Source of the DNA: Candidatus Heimdallarchaeota archaeon
Lineage (GTDB): Archaea > Asgardarchaeota > Heimdallarchaeia > Hodarchaeales > Hodarchaeaceae
DNA: 48,567 nucleotides
Reading direction: 5' to 3'
Assembly: GCA_019057635.1 (NCBI GenBank)
Contig: DXJL01000099.1
Location: 1-48,567 of the forward strand
The notes under the pieces are model-generated. The model saw nothing but the letters and a program-made list of their open reading frames with translations, ran no database searches and was not told where the DNA came from. The stretch's first letter is position 1; each line of letters starts with the position of its first letter. Of the stretch, positions 1 through 8,169 are shown in pieces. A program made the translations under genes and the position numbers.

Positions 1-41
1 GCTAGTGCCTTCCGTAAATCAAAGAAGAGTTGCTCTTGCAT
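1..41 (-). CDS. 5' end of a gene running off the window (unidentified)
   Basis: A minus-strand ATG at base 41 is preceded by AGGTGA with a 5-nt spacer, a good ribosome site. The frame stays open to the window edge and gives MQEQLFFDLRKAL. The same frame is also open upstream, with a possible TTG at base 98 that would add an amphipathic helix (SHKVSQEVLKQVKF), so the start is uncertain. Too little is visible to name a family. Confidence 0.3.
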   Translation of the reverse strand, partial: MQEQLFFDLRKAL

Positions 42-170
42 GAACTTCACCTGTTTCAATACTTCTTGTGACACTTTATGAGAGAATAGAATAGTCAATG
101 ATGATAATATACTACTCAAATAATTTTGTCCCCCCACAATAAAACAAAATTGAATAAGGTAAAGAAGTTA

Positions 171-1103
171 TCAGCTGGATTTCAATAAATTAGATAATAT
201 ACGGCAACTTGGACAAAGAGAATGATGTGAGATCATCTGACATCGCGTACAGTGGTAAGTATTCTGGGGAAAAGAGGTTTTTCTCTCAGAATCATTCTTT
301 GTTTTTAGGATATTAAAAAGGAATGATCCTTGTGGATCACGATCTTTCAATGTCGAGATAAAAGCTGTAATTTCCGACCGTAAAGATCTCTGTGCATAGG
401 GACAAGTTTGTGAAATTATAGGAATATTCTTAATCCGAATATAGATACGTATTAAGTCTTCTGATATTCGGGCTAAAGGTTTGATACGTTGAGGCAATCT
501 TTGAATATTAGAATTATTGGAATATGAGTTTTGGGTTGGAGAGAGAGTTGGAAACCCTCGAATAATGTTCAGGATGATGGTACTAGCTTCATCCTCTAAT
601 GTCGTTCCAAGAGCTATGAAATCAACACCCGCTTGTAAACCCATTTGAAAAAGTGCCTGTTTACGAAATATTCCACAAATGCTACACGGTGTAAAACCAA
701 GTTTTTTGCTATCATTTATAGTGACAAGATGAGGTAGAGTATGGCCAAATAACTCTGAATATTTGATAATGTTAATAGACAAATCTGGATAGTGTTTATG
801 TAAGTATTGGATTATTTTCTGTCTTTCTTGCTGAATATCTGGTATTTCCTCCTCAAGAACTAGTGCAATTAAAGAAGGAAGTTTAAGCTCGTTTTGATAT
901 GAATATAGAACATTAAGTAACACTAAGCTATCTTTTCCTCCTGATACTGCGACAGCAATATGCTGTCCCCTAACTCTACGTGGCACTCCCCGCAGAATTT
1001 TTTTTTCTAGGTAAGCTGAAAAACAAGAAGAGCAATAATCGAGAGAATATGGATTGAATGGATCTTTATATTCTCCTAAAGCTCCACAATTACATACAGT
1101 CAT
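171..1103 (-). CDS. ttuA: TtuA/Ncs6-type tRNA 2-thiolation enzyme
   Basis: PP-loop ATPase predicted to adenylate and thiolate a uridine in tRNA (position 54 in TtuA, 34 in Ncs6). The 310-residue protein shows the family layout: an N-terminal zinc site (C4, C6, C24, C27), the PP-loop SGGKDS at 54-59, a cluster/catalytic motif CSICG at 140-144, the second catalytic cysteine in TCPY at 234, and a C-terminal zinc ribbon (C285, C288, C297, C300). The segment LGTTLEDEAST replaces the usual ATGHNLDDEAQT, so the variant is divergent but all key cysteines remain. Length is normal for the family. Which uridine is modified cannot be told from sequence alone. It is transcribed away from btpA. Confidence 0.85.
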   Translation of the reverse strand: MTVCNCGALGEYKDPFNPYSLDYCSSCFSAYLEKKILRGVPRRVRGQHIAVAVSGGKDSLVLLNVLYSYQNELKLPSLIALVLEEEIPDIQQERQKIIQYLHKHYPDLSINIIKYSELFGHTLPHLVTINDSKKLGFTPCSICGIFRKQALFQMGLQAGVDFIALGTTLEDEASTIILNIIRGFPTLSPTQNSYSNNSNIQRLPQRIKPLARISEDLIRIYIRIKNIPIISQTCPYAQRSLRSEITAFISTLKDRDPQGSFLFNILKTKNDSERKTSFPQNTYHCTRCQMISHHSLCPSCRILSNLLKSS

Positions 1104-1351
1104 TTGAATTCATCTATATGATCAGTTTGCCAGTACTCATCATCTCCAAACAGTAAACTGTTTAGTTCAGCCGGTAAAACCGTCATCATAGCAAGTCATT
1201 TCTGTTTTTGGATACCTTTAACAACTTTTCCAATGAGGGGGAATTTAAGAAATAATGATAGAGATGGTTAAAGCGGAACACTTAATTGGAAGTGAAGTAA
1301 GTACCGACCCCTAAACATCCTCTGGACTTAACACAGAAGCCAGTAATTGGG

Positions 1352-2119
1352 ATGATACATCTCCCTTCATTTGAAGGTCATGTATCCCCAGAATTTAATT
1401 TAGATGAAGCATTCAGAATAAGTATAGCCGATGCTCTAACTTTAAAGCAAGCAGGATTTGACGCGTTACTCATAGAAAATTTTCATGATTCTCCCTTTCC
1501 CAAGACACGAATTTCTGACGCCAAATTTTTGTTAATGAGTAAGATAGTGAACAAAATCATAGATTCAGTTCCTACAATTGCTGTTGGAGTGAACATTCTG
1601 AGAAATGCGTGTTTACAAGCCATAACAATGGCCACGATTAATTACGCGAGTTTTATCCGCTGTAATATATGGGAAGGTGCGTATGTTACAGATCAAGGAA
1701 TAATTGAGGGCGTTGCTTCACAAGTTATTCAAGAAAAACAGGTGCTCCAATCTAAAGTTTTGATACTTGCTGATATTGGAGTAAAACATGCCACACCTCT
1801 TGGACAATTTACTTTGGATGAAGCAGCAAAAAATGCGCTAAATCGTGGTGGAGCAGACGCAATAATATTATCGGGGAGAGAAACAGGTGCGTTACTCCCA
1901 TTAGATACGTTAACCCATTTTGTCTCTAGAACCAAACACAAACCGATATTGGGAAGCGGCGTGACTGTTGATAATGTAAGTACTATTTTTCCTCTTATTT
2001 CAGGAGTGATCATTGGAAGTTCATTAAAGTACGAGCCCACTAATTTGCATTCACCTATTGATTTAGAAAAAGCGTCTGCATTTATGGCTGTATGGAACTC
2101 TTTAAGAGAAAAACAATAA
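1352..2119 (+). CDS. BtpA/SgcQ family TIM-barrel protein
   Basis: Resembles the BtpA/SgcQ family, named for a cyanobacterial photosystem I biogenesis factor and found widely in archaea, where the role is unknown. The family signature MIHLPSFEG opens the protein. Later segments AIAVGVNILRN-like, FIRCNIWEGAYVTDQGIIEG and ADIGVKHATPLG match the barrel strands, and the end (GSGVTVDNV, GVIIGSSLK) looks like a phosphate-binding rim. The first ATG is used here, but five codons just upstream read KPVIG, which is the normal family N-terminus, and the frame is open back to a TAA at 1298. The true start may therefore be a non-ATG codon such as CTG at 1322. GNAT gene follows after 15 nt, suggesting co-transcription. 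Confidence 0.8.
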   Translation: MIHLPSFEGHVSPEFNLDEAFRISIADALTLKQAGFDALLIENFHDSPFPKTRISDAKFLLMSKIVNKIIDSVPTIAVGVNILRNACLQAITMATINYASFIRCNIWEGAYVTDQGIIEGVASQVIQEKQVLQSKVLILADIGVKHATPLGQFTLDEAAKNALNRGGADAIILSGRETGALLPLDTLTHFVSRTKHKPILGSGVTVDNVSTIFPLISGVIIGSSLKYEPTNLHSPIDLEKASAFMAVWNSLREKQ

Positions 2120-2134
2120 AGAGAGCAGGAAATA

Positions 2135-2563
2135 ATGATTCAGAAACTTTCTCTAGCAAGATATGCTGATGTACTAGAATTATGGGAGGAAGTGGGGTTA
2201 AAACCGCGGGTAGAAGGACGGGATCATCCAGATCAGATGAAAGATCAAATGGAATCAGCCAATGTAGTGTTATTGGGGAAATTAATAAGTGAAAAGTTAG
2301 TAGGAGTAGTATTGGTTTCACATGACAATAGAAAGGGGTGGATAAATCGATTAACAGTACATCCAGATTACCAGAATCAGGGTATCGGTAAAGAACTTCT
2401 ACTAGCGGCAGAAGAATATTTATTTGATGAGGAAGGGATTGAGGTTTACAGTGCGTTAATTTTTGATGATAATTTGGTGAGTAAACAGTGTTTTATTGGT
2501 GCAGGATACAAACAATGGGAAAAAGTATGTTATTTCTCAAAAAGAATGAGTTTAGATTCGTAA
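2135..2563 (+). CDS. GNAT family N-acetyltransferase
   Basis: A compact 142-residue GNAT protein that would transfer an acetyl group from acetyl-CoA to an amine of unknown identity. The acetyl-CoA pyrophosphate loop is clear: RLTVHPDYQNQGIGKELL (motif A, Q/R-x-x-G-x-G/A) near residues 70-87. A following helix and SALIFDDNLVSKQCFIGAGYK match motif B, where N..A/S..FY is typical. AGGA lies about 6 nt before the ATG. It follows the BtpA-like gene by 15 nt on the same strand, so it is probably in the same transcript. Substrate cannot be inferred; single-domain GNATs of this size modify proteins, amino acids or antibiotics. Confidence 0.85.
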   Translation: MIQKLSLARYADVLELWEEVGLKPRVEGRDHPDQMKDQMESANVVLLGKLISEKLVGVVLVSHDNRKGWINRLTVHPDYQNQGIGKELLLAAEEYLFDEEGIEVYSALIFDDNLVSKQCFIGAGYKQWEKVCYFSKRMSLDS

Positions 2564-2754
2564 TTGCACAAACATTTCAGCAACAGGCCAAATTTCCCTT
2601 AGATTGTCTAGAATGTATAAGTTATCCCCAACTCTTGTCGATACAAATCAAGTCATGAAGGTTCTGCTGCTCATTTACTTTAATCAAGATTGATTTCCTA
2701 ACTAAAAAATCATACTTAAAGTCAAATCTTTTCTGCAAGAATAGGAGAATTACG

Positions 2755-3258
2755 ATGATTAATCTTGATGAATTCGTGAGTTTTATTGAAGATAATTTCG
2801 ACTTAGTGTCTGGGGTACCCTGTTCCTATTTCAAGGAGTTCTTATCCTATATACCAAGTCAAGAAGATAAATCACCAATAAAACACCTTTCTGCGACGCG
2901 AGAAGATGAAGCTATAGCTATTGCCATAGGAGCAGCTCTTTCAAAGAAACGGGCTTTGGTCTATATGCAAAATAGTGGCTTGGGGAATATAGGGGATGCA
3001 TTGACATCGCTAGTCCAATTATATAAACTACCTATACTTATTTTAGTGAGCTACAGGGGTTTAAAAGAGGATAATGACTTTCCTGAACATTCAATAATGG
3101 GAAAGATAAATAATTCCTTCTTAGGATCTTTAAATCTACTTTATTGGGATTTAAATGAAAAAGATTGGGAAGTGAGTATGCAAAAAGCGATAACAGTCAT
3201 GGATGAGCAATCCTCACCAGTAGTCTTAATGGTGAAGAAGGGAGTGTTGAGTCAATGA
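2755..3258 (+). CDS. Phosphonopyruvate/sulfopyruvate decarboxylase, alpha subunit
   Basis: N-terminal (PYR-type) half of a thiamine-diphosphate decarboxylase. The segment SGVPCSYFKEFL at 19-30 matches phosphonopyruvate decarboxylases better than the sulfopyruvate enzyme ComD. Glu50 in SATREDEA occupies the position of the catalytic glutamate that activates ThDP, and QNSGLGN fits the conserved QNSGLGN of both families. GGAG sits 9 nt before the ATG. The 3' end overlaps the beta gene by 4 nt (ATGA), so the two are translationally coupled and should form a heteromer. Product would be phosphonoacetaldehyde if the substrate is phosphonopyruvate, or sulfoacetaldehyde in the coenzyme M route. No PEP mutase is in the window, so the choice is an inference. 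Confidence 0.8.
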   Translation: MINLDEFVSFIEDNFDLVSGVPCSYFKEFLSYIPSQEDKSPIKHLSATREDEAIAIAIGAALSKKRALVYMQNSGLGNIGDALTSLVQLYKLPILILVSYRGLKEDNDFPEHSIMGKINNSFLGSLNLLYWDLNEKDWEVSMQKAITVMDEQSSPVVLMVKKGVLSQ

Positions 3259-3812
3259 AAGGTTATGAAGTAATCTCATCTCTGCAGGATCACATAGGTG
3301 AGAACGATTTAATCGTTAGTTCCAACGGGAATATTAGTAGGGAGGTGTATCATTATTTAGCTAAGCCTCAAGTGTATCTTAGGGGATCGATGGGGTTGCC
3401 TATCGGTGTAGGACTAGGTTTGGCAGTAATGAATCCTGAAAAACGAGTAACTGTCATTACTGGTGATGGTAACTTATTGATGGGCTTCGGTTCAGTAATA
3501 ACGGCTGCTTACTATAAACCTCATAACCTGAAAATACTTATTTTGGATAACTCGCAATATTTTACTACAGGCGGACAACAAACCGTATCTTCTGCCATTA
3601 ATTTCTCCAAATTTCTTGAGTCTTTGAATATTGATTATTTTCAATCTCTAAAAGCGTCTCAGAGCATTTTAGATGATAATTTAGAAAACTTTCTAACAAC
3701 CCAAGGACTAAACATCTTACATCTCATTATTGAAGAAGGTAAAAGAGAGTTAGCGAATATTCCATGGCATCCGATAAAGATTGCAGAAAATTTTCTGCAA
3801 CGATTCGATTGA
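3255..3812 (+). CDS. Phosphonopyruvate/sulfopyruvate decarboxylase, beta subunit
   Basis: C-terminal (PP-type) half of the same ThDP enzyme. The ThDP/Mg-binding motif runs from GDG at 70-72 to N99 (GDGNLLMGFG ... LILDNSQYFTTGGQ), with the spacing expected for this motif. SMGLPIGVGLGLA just before it matches the conserved SMGxAxxxGLGLA of phosphonopyruvate and sulfopyruvate decarboxylases. At 185 residues it is normal for a separate beta subunit; most bacterial phosphonopyruvate decarboxylases are single chains of about 370-400 residues, so this is the split form. It starts within the end of the alpha gene, with GGAG as ribosome site, and together the two subunits build the active site at their interface. 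Confidence 0.82.
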   Translation: MKGYEVISSLQDHIGENDLIVSSNGNISREVYHYLAKPQVYLRGSMGLPIGVGLGLAVMNPEKRVTVITGDGNLLMGFGSVITAAYYKPHNLKILILDNSQYFTTGGQQTVSSAINFSKFLESLNIDYFQSLKASQSILDDNLENFLTTQGLNILHLIIEEGKRELANIPWHPIKIAENFLQRFD

Positions 3813-4168
3813 AGAAAGGATGAGATATATCAGAGGAAAAATGGCAATAAAATTCTGAGAATTAAGAAAAGAGGGGGAGAATTATCTCTCATGTTTCTTC
3901 TGGAAGATGAGTGGTAGGAGTACTAATGGAACTGGGAAGAGTTCAAATCCAGTGGGCCTGATACTTATCATTTGTGCGGAATGAGAGTATGAAATTTAAT
4001 CCCAAATCTATTTAAAAGAAAAAATTAACAATTGTTAATCAGATACAATCGTATCTACCCATAATTCAACCCATTCTAAAGAGAGAAGGAGAGATTTAAA
4101 ATCTCCTTCTTTCTATCTCCATAAATCTCTCTTTTACTGATAATTTACTGTCAATTTAAACGCATTTA
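3813..4168. other. Intergenic region with a hairpin, no gene seen
   Basis: About 350 bases after the decarboxylase pair without a convincing reading frame. It contains a purine-rich stretch, a tRNA-like fragment around 3905-3955 (AGTGGTAG and GTTCAAATCC) that lacks an anticodon arm, and a strong hairpin listed separately. Confidence 0.4.
4084..4110. terminator. 9-bp hairpin, possible terminator or processing site
   Basis: AGAAGGAGA is followed after a 9-nt AT-rich loop by its exact reverse complement TCTCCTTCT. Pyrimidine/T-rich sequence follows on the plus strand. It lies between the plus-strand decarboxylase genes and the minus-strand broken gene, so it could act on either strand. Function is inferred only from position and structure. 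Confidence 0.3.
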
Positions 4169-4707
4169 TCATTTGAATTGTGAAATTGGTGTGGATTTCT
4201 GCTGATAATCTACAGAGGTTTTTTTTATTATTGATTCAGATGGAAACAAAAAGTAAAGATCTCCTTCGTGATACCCTAGTAGAGCTAACTTTACTATAAG
4301 AATCTCTCTCTCTATAACTGAATTTATCGGATACACGATAAAATTTAACTTTTTGGCATCACGATGGGATGAGTCACACATCTCCTATCTGGCAGGATAG
4401 AATAAATAGAGCGTGAACTGACCGATGGGACTACCTTTATGTCAGCAGATAAACGCTGAAGAATCAAACCATTTTTCATCAAGAATAGAGATAGAGAATG
4501 TAGTTTAAGATCTGATTCAGAATGAGAGGGTTTGAGTAGAGATACCTGTAGCGAAATTCCCCTCTCATAATCATAAAATGTTGTGATGAACTTCGCTTCA
4601 AGTCTGGTATCGTCTTTAATTAAATTATTAAATACATAACAAGTTATAAGCTGTTTACCAACTCCAATAGAGTCATTAACGTCCTCTATTCCTAAGTGTT
4701 CTTCCAA
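4169..4707 (-). pseudogene. Unidentified gene, apparently broken by a frameshift at an IS scar
   Basis: Two overlapping minus-strand frames abut here. The first (from base 4707, about 120 residues) reads like ordinary protein with strands such as LITCYVFNNL and GLILQRLSADIKVV, then runs into SILPDRRCVTHPIV. The second (about 70 residues to 4169) continues with KLNFIVYPINSVIEREILIVKLALLGYHEG and looks like the missing C-terminus. The switch between frames lies inside the 28-bp stretch that matches the 3' end of the tnpB gene found elsewhere in the window. The simplest reading is one gene of about 170-180 codons interrupted by a remnant of an insertion sequence. No family is recognised; two short real genes remain possible. 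Confidence 0.4.
4367..4394 (-). mobile_element. 28-bp scar matching the tnpB 3' end / right end of the local IS
   Basis: On the plus strand GGATGAGTCACACATC is followed by CTATCTGGCA after two bases. It matches the reverse complement of the tnpB end near 29465-29492 at 24 of 28 positions and the solo right end at 35180-35203 almost as well. Sequences on both sides do not match, so only this piece remains. Confidence 0.55.
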
Positions 4708-5058
4708 AATTGAAGAAGGGATGCAGGTTACAAGTTAGTCATCCCCTACTAAGTTAATTGCCGGGATAACATCAGTAAGAAGAAAATCCCCTCGTGTGCT
4801 TGAAAATGTAAAGGATTTATTCTGTTATTTCCCAGTAATTGAAAAATTAAGCAAGGAAGAACTAAGATTTTTTAGTATGCCTTCAATATTCTGCATAATC
4901 GTTCTCTCACCGTCATAAATAACAAGAATGTTTATTTTGAGGAATAATCTTTATGGTATGATTAATTAAATGTTATGTCAAAACTAAGTTCTAAAGTGGT
5001 TCCAGTTAAATTTATACGTATAATTACCAATCATTGCATTTCCAGTAGGTAAAAAATC
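4708..5058. other. AT-rich intergenic region, no gene seen
   Basis: About 350 bases with no supported frame or RNA gene. It probably holds divergent promoters for the broken minus-strand gene and for the acidic protein downstream, with AT-rich patches such as GATTAATTAAATG near 4960, but I cannot place a TATA box with confidence. Confidence 0.4.
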
Positions 5059-5715
5059 ATGAGGAAAATAGAAATCGTGGACGATGTGGGGGATGAATTT
5101 TCTGTTATGAATATTTGCATTCCTTTCTATATTCGATGCAAATTAAATGATGGATTAACTAAATATCGTGTAAAGATCTTGGATGAATCAGATCACCTAC
5201 GTGGATTTTATACTGGGGCTTCCAAACGTGATTTTCTGGAATTACACGTACCAGTTATTCCTCTACAAAATTATGGGAAGTTGTTCATTCACATCGAATT
5301 AGGAGGTGAGAATCTGGACGATAAGGTCACTCATGAAACTTCAATAGAATATGTGGATCAGGAGACTTATGAGTCTGTTACTGGCGAAATCAGGGAGGAA
5401 TCATCCTCAGAGGAACACCCCCCAAAAACGATTGTTCAGGATACATCACATCAGCTTTCCTATCAAGAAGTAAAATACCTCACCCTTGGTGAAGAAGATA
5501 AGACTATTGATGATCAACAAGATGTCCATTCAGTATCATCTACTCTGCCTTCATTTGAGACGTTAAGTGAATCTGATGATCAATCACCAGAATTATCATC
5601 TGATGAACTTAATTATCTGGCTCAAAGAACTGAAATTCTTCAGGAGGAGCTTTTACTGCCTTCTGATGAGAGAATAAAAGAGGTATCTGATATTCGTGGA
5701 GATCAAGAAGAATAA
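5059..5715 (+). CDS. Unknown acidic protein, folded N-terminus and disordered tail
   Basis: I do not recognise this 218-residue protein. Residues 1-115 alternate hydrophobic and polar residues in a beta-rich pattern (ICIPFYIRCKL, LELHVPVIPL, GKLFIHIELGG), consistent with a small beta-sandwich. From about residue 115 the chain becomes strongly acidic and rich in Ser, Glu and Asp, with two leucine/tyrosine-containing patches (YQEVKYLTLGEEDK and ELNYLAQRTEILQEELLLP) that may be short binding motifs or helices. There is no signal peptide or membrane segment, so it should be cytosolic. The layout suggests an adaptor or scaffold, which is only a guess. GGT lies upstream of the ATG. Confidence 0.65.
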   Translation: MRKIEIVDDVGDEFSVMNICIPFYIRCKLNDGLTKYRVKILDESDHLRGFYTGASKRDFLELHVPVIPLQNYGKLFIHIELGGENLDDKVTHETSIEYVDQETYESVTGEIREESSSEEHPPKTIVQDTSHQLSYQEVKYLTLGEEDKTIDDQQDVHSVSSTLPSFETLSESDDQSPELSSDELNYLAQRTEILQEELLLPSDERIKEVSDIRGDQEE

Positions 5716-5786
5716 GTTAGATTATTTCACCTATCATTCTATTTAAGCAAATTTTCAGACTCACGGCAGTACAATGGTTTGTAACA

Positions 5787-6710
5787 ATGTCATTTGAGAG
5801 TAATGCAGTCGTTTTGCTAATCATGCTCCTTTACGGGGTCATTTCAGGAGGATCCGCAATTATCATGAAAATCGGCATCTTCCAATCAGGTGGAATTAAA
5901 ATTAATGATTTCTTTCGAGATGTTCTTCCAGCAGCTTGGAACTTATTATCAACGCCTATGTGGTTCATCGGTGGGATAGCTGCTTTAACAGGCTTTATTA
6001 TTTATACTGTTGCTTTAAATATCTACGATGTATCAATTATTAAACCTCTAGTCAATACAAATTTGCTATTTACCTTCATTTTTGCGGCTGTTGTTTTCAA
6101 AGAGCGTTTATCGATTATCGAGTGGGTAGGGGTCGGAATATTAATTGTAGGAATATTTTTATTTGCTTTAACTCCAAAAATCGAATCTAATAATGAAATG
6201 AATGAACCTCTTCTACTTCTTTTTCTTCCTGTAACACTAGGATTAATGGTAGCAATGATCGTAATCTTATTTATTGTAAAAAAGGGAGGCTCTTCAGAAT
6301 TGATTCTTCCTATTTTTGCTGGCGCCTTTTTTGGAATCGGAACATTCTTTACAAAAAGCTTACTAATCGGTCTAAATGGAGAAATTCAAACGACTCTTCC
6401 AAGGAATGGCATAATCCTTTATTCATTTTGCATGCTCATTATCACTTATGGTTTTGCGACAATTGCACAGCAATTAGCATTTGAACGTGGGCGCTTATCG
6501 ATTGTATCACCGATTACGAATGCTTTATCGGTAACAATAGCATTTATTGGGGCTTATTTTATATTCTATGAGGATTTGATATATGAGGTGACAGGAGCAC
6601 TTACCCTGCAATCATTCTATAAGATCTTTGGATTGTTCGGTATCCTTACTGCGTTATTTATCCTCAGGCGTGAGATTGACCCTTTGAAAAACTTGTCTAA
6701 CACTCCTTAG
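5787..6710 (+). CDS. EamA/DMT-superfamily transporter
   Basis: A 307-residue integral membrane protein with about ten hydrophobic helices arranged as two repeats, the normal size and layout of drug/metabolite transporters of the EamA type. The first half ends with FKERLSIIEWVGVGILIVGIFLFAL, a typical EamA signature (E-R/K-L ... GxxLIxxGv), and the second half contains FYEDLIYEVTGALT followed by a last helix, the matching position in the repeat. Substrate is unknown; relatives export amino acids, metabolites or nucleotide sugars. The ATG has no strong ribosome site, and the gene lies 71 nt after the acidic protein on the same strand. Confidence 0.85.
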   Translation: MSFESNAVVLLIMLLYGVISGGSAIIMKIGIFQSGGIKINDFFRDVLPAAWNLLSTPMWFIGGIAALTGFIIYTVALNIYDVSIIKPLVNTNLLFTFIFAAVVFKERLSIIEWVGVGILIVGIFLFALTPKIESNNEMNEPLLLLFLPVTLGLMVAMIVILFIVKKGGSSELILPIFAGAFFGIGTFFTKSLLIGLNGEIQTTLPRNGIILYSFCMLIITYGFATIAQQLAFERGRLSIVSPITNALSVTIAFIGAYFIFYEDLIYEVTGALTLQSFYKIFGLFGILTALFILRREIDPLKNLSNTP

Positions 6711-6863
6711 TGATATTGGAATATTAGAATATAATTATATGCGGTATCATGATTGGGAGGTAAGATTTCTCTGATTTATTAGCTTCTTAATTGATGTATT
6801 CTTCCGCGATCTGATGCGTTATAAATTCAACTATGCACATATTTCGTGAAGTAGTGTAATAAA

Positions 6864-7988
6864 TTGACTCAATTCTGCAGTAATTGTAGGTCTCGAGCCT
6901 CACTGGGTTCTGTTTTTTGTGAACAATGTGGATCAAAACTTCCTTCTGTCAGTTCTTCCTCCGTAAAAAGTTATTCACTAGGTAGACAACAGACACAGAG
7001 AAGAATGGATTCCCCTCCTCAATTTTATTCTTCCTCTCAGAAGCACTTTTCATCACGTAAGCCAATTTTTTTCGGATTTATTGCAGTTTTCCTCATTGTT
7101 GCACTTTCAGGAGCTTTACTACTCGCTTTAATTGCAAATGATGCTTCATATGAACACTTAGGAAGTACTCATGATGTTTTTGATCGTAGTAGTTACCAAG
7201 ATATGGCTGAAGTGGAATTCATAATTGATAATAATGTAGGTACTGTATCAATAGATTTCTTGGAAAACGATTCAGATGAGCTTGTTATTATTGAATTAGA
7301 AGTATATGGATCCTCGGGAAGTTCTTTAGAGGATTCAAACATGTTTGAAGTACAAGAGCTTGGAAATCGAACATTGTTCATGTTTAACTCTTGGAATCCT
7401 TATACTAGTGACAATTTCAATTATGACATTATAATTTATGTATCTAAGTTGTTACATGCATCATTTGACGTGCAGGTAATAACTGGGGGAATTATGTTTT
7501 TCTCTGAAGGACCCAACACCATTGAGGAAATATCTCTGGAGACAACAACCGGAAGTATTAATGCTAATTTTCTAAATACTTATTTTCCCCTTGAAAATAC
7601 CGTTAACAAGTTGAAAACTGTGACGGGAAGTATTGATACTCAATTTGTAAATATTGTTTGTGAGGGAGATTTATATTGGAATATTGACACTGTTTCTGGA
7701 AGAATTTATACAGAAATCTATCAGGTTGACCTTCCTGAAGGGAATGTGACCTATCACTTGGATCTTGTTGCCGTTACAGGCGAAATCAATTATCACTTCG
7801 ATTTTAATAATTCAGCAAGAATTGGGTATTATCTCGACTCAAAAATTGTTACGGGTCAAACAATACTTTCAGGGTTTTCAACTTCAATAGATATACCATA
7901 TTTCAGTCCAAATTTTGACATAGCAACATTAAATATTGTATCTATATTTGAAACGACAACAGGCTCCATTAGAATAGTTATAGGTTAA
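6864..7988 (+). CDS. Zinc-ribbon, single-TM, DUF4097-like beta-repeat surface protein
   Basis: Begins with TTG and encodes an N-terminal zinc ribbon (CSNC ... CEQCG, residues 5-22), a Ser/Gln-rich linker, one transmembrane helix at about 70-92 (FFGFIAVFLIVALSGALLLALIA) and a long beta-rich domain outside the membrane. That domain carries repeated T-x-T/S-G-S/R/E-I motifs (TTTGSINANF, TVTGSIDTQF, TVSGRIYTEI, AVTGEINYHF, TTTGSIRIVI) typical of DUF4097/adhesin-like beta-helix proteins. The zinc ribbon would sit in the cytoplasm and the beta domain outside. Its role could be surface adhesion or sensing of envelope state. Neighbours are transporters and an MscS channel, in line with an envelope function. 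Confidence 0.7.
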   Translation: MTQFCSNCRSRASLGSVFCEQCGSKLPSVSSSSVKSYSLGRQQTQRRMDSPPQFYSSSQKHFSSRKPIFFGFIAVFLIVALSGALLLALIANDASYEHLGSTHDVFDRSSYQDMAEVEFIIDNNVGTVSIDFLENDSDELVIIELEVYGSSGSSLEDSNMFEVQELGNRTLFMFNSWNPYTSDNFNYDIIIYVSKLLHASFDVQVITGGIMFFSEGPNTIEEISLETTTGSINANFLNTYFPLENTVNKLKTVTGSIDTQFVNIVCEGDLYWNIDTVSGRIYTEIYQVDLPEGNVTYHLDLVAVTGEINYHFDFNNSARIGYYLDSKIVTGQTILSGFSTSIDIPYFSPNFDIATLNIVSIFETTTGSIRIVIG

Positions 7989-8169
7989 ATAATAGTTTCC
8001 GTATGAAATTTAGTTTCGAATAGTAAGACTATCATAACCGCCAATTGCAATGCTTGATACCCAAGCTTAATCTGAGAATGAAAATCCCAGTAGAATTTCC
8101 CAAGATTCCTGAAGGAGGGAAATGGAGAGGTAAGATAATTAAAAATAAACATTCCGTTTATTTATTGAA

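Noticed and set aside
1148-1163. AAACAG/CTGTTT hairpin between the ttuA and btpA-like genes
   Set aside because: A 6-bp stem with AT-rich loop is expected by chance in this AT-rich gap, and no second copy was found.
1729-2040. Minus-strand frame of 103 codons inside the BtpA-like gene
   Set aside because: It lies wholly opposite a recognised gene and shows no protein family features.
3893-3962. tRNA-like stretch (AGTGGTAG D-arm-like, GTTCAAATCC T-arm-like)
   Set aside because: There are only about 18 bases between the two motifs, no anticodon arm, and no acceptor stem pairs. A 5-bp stem ACTGG/CCAGT remains, so at best a tRNA fossil.
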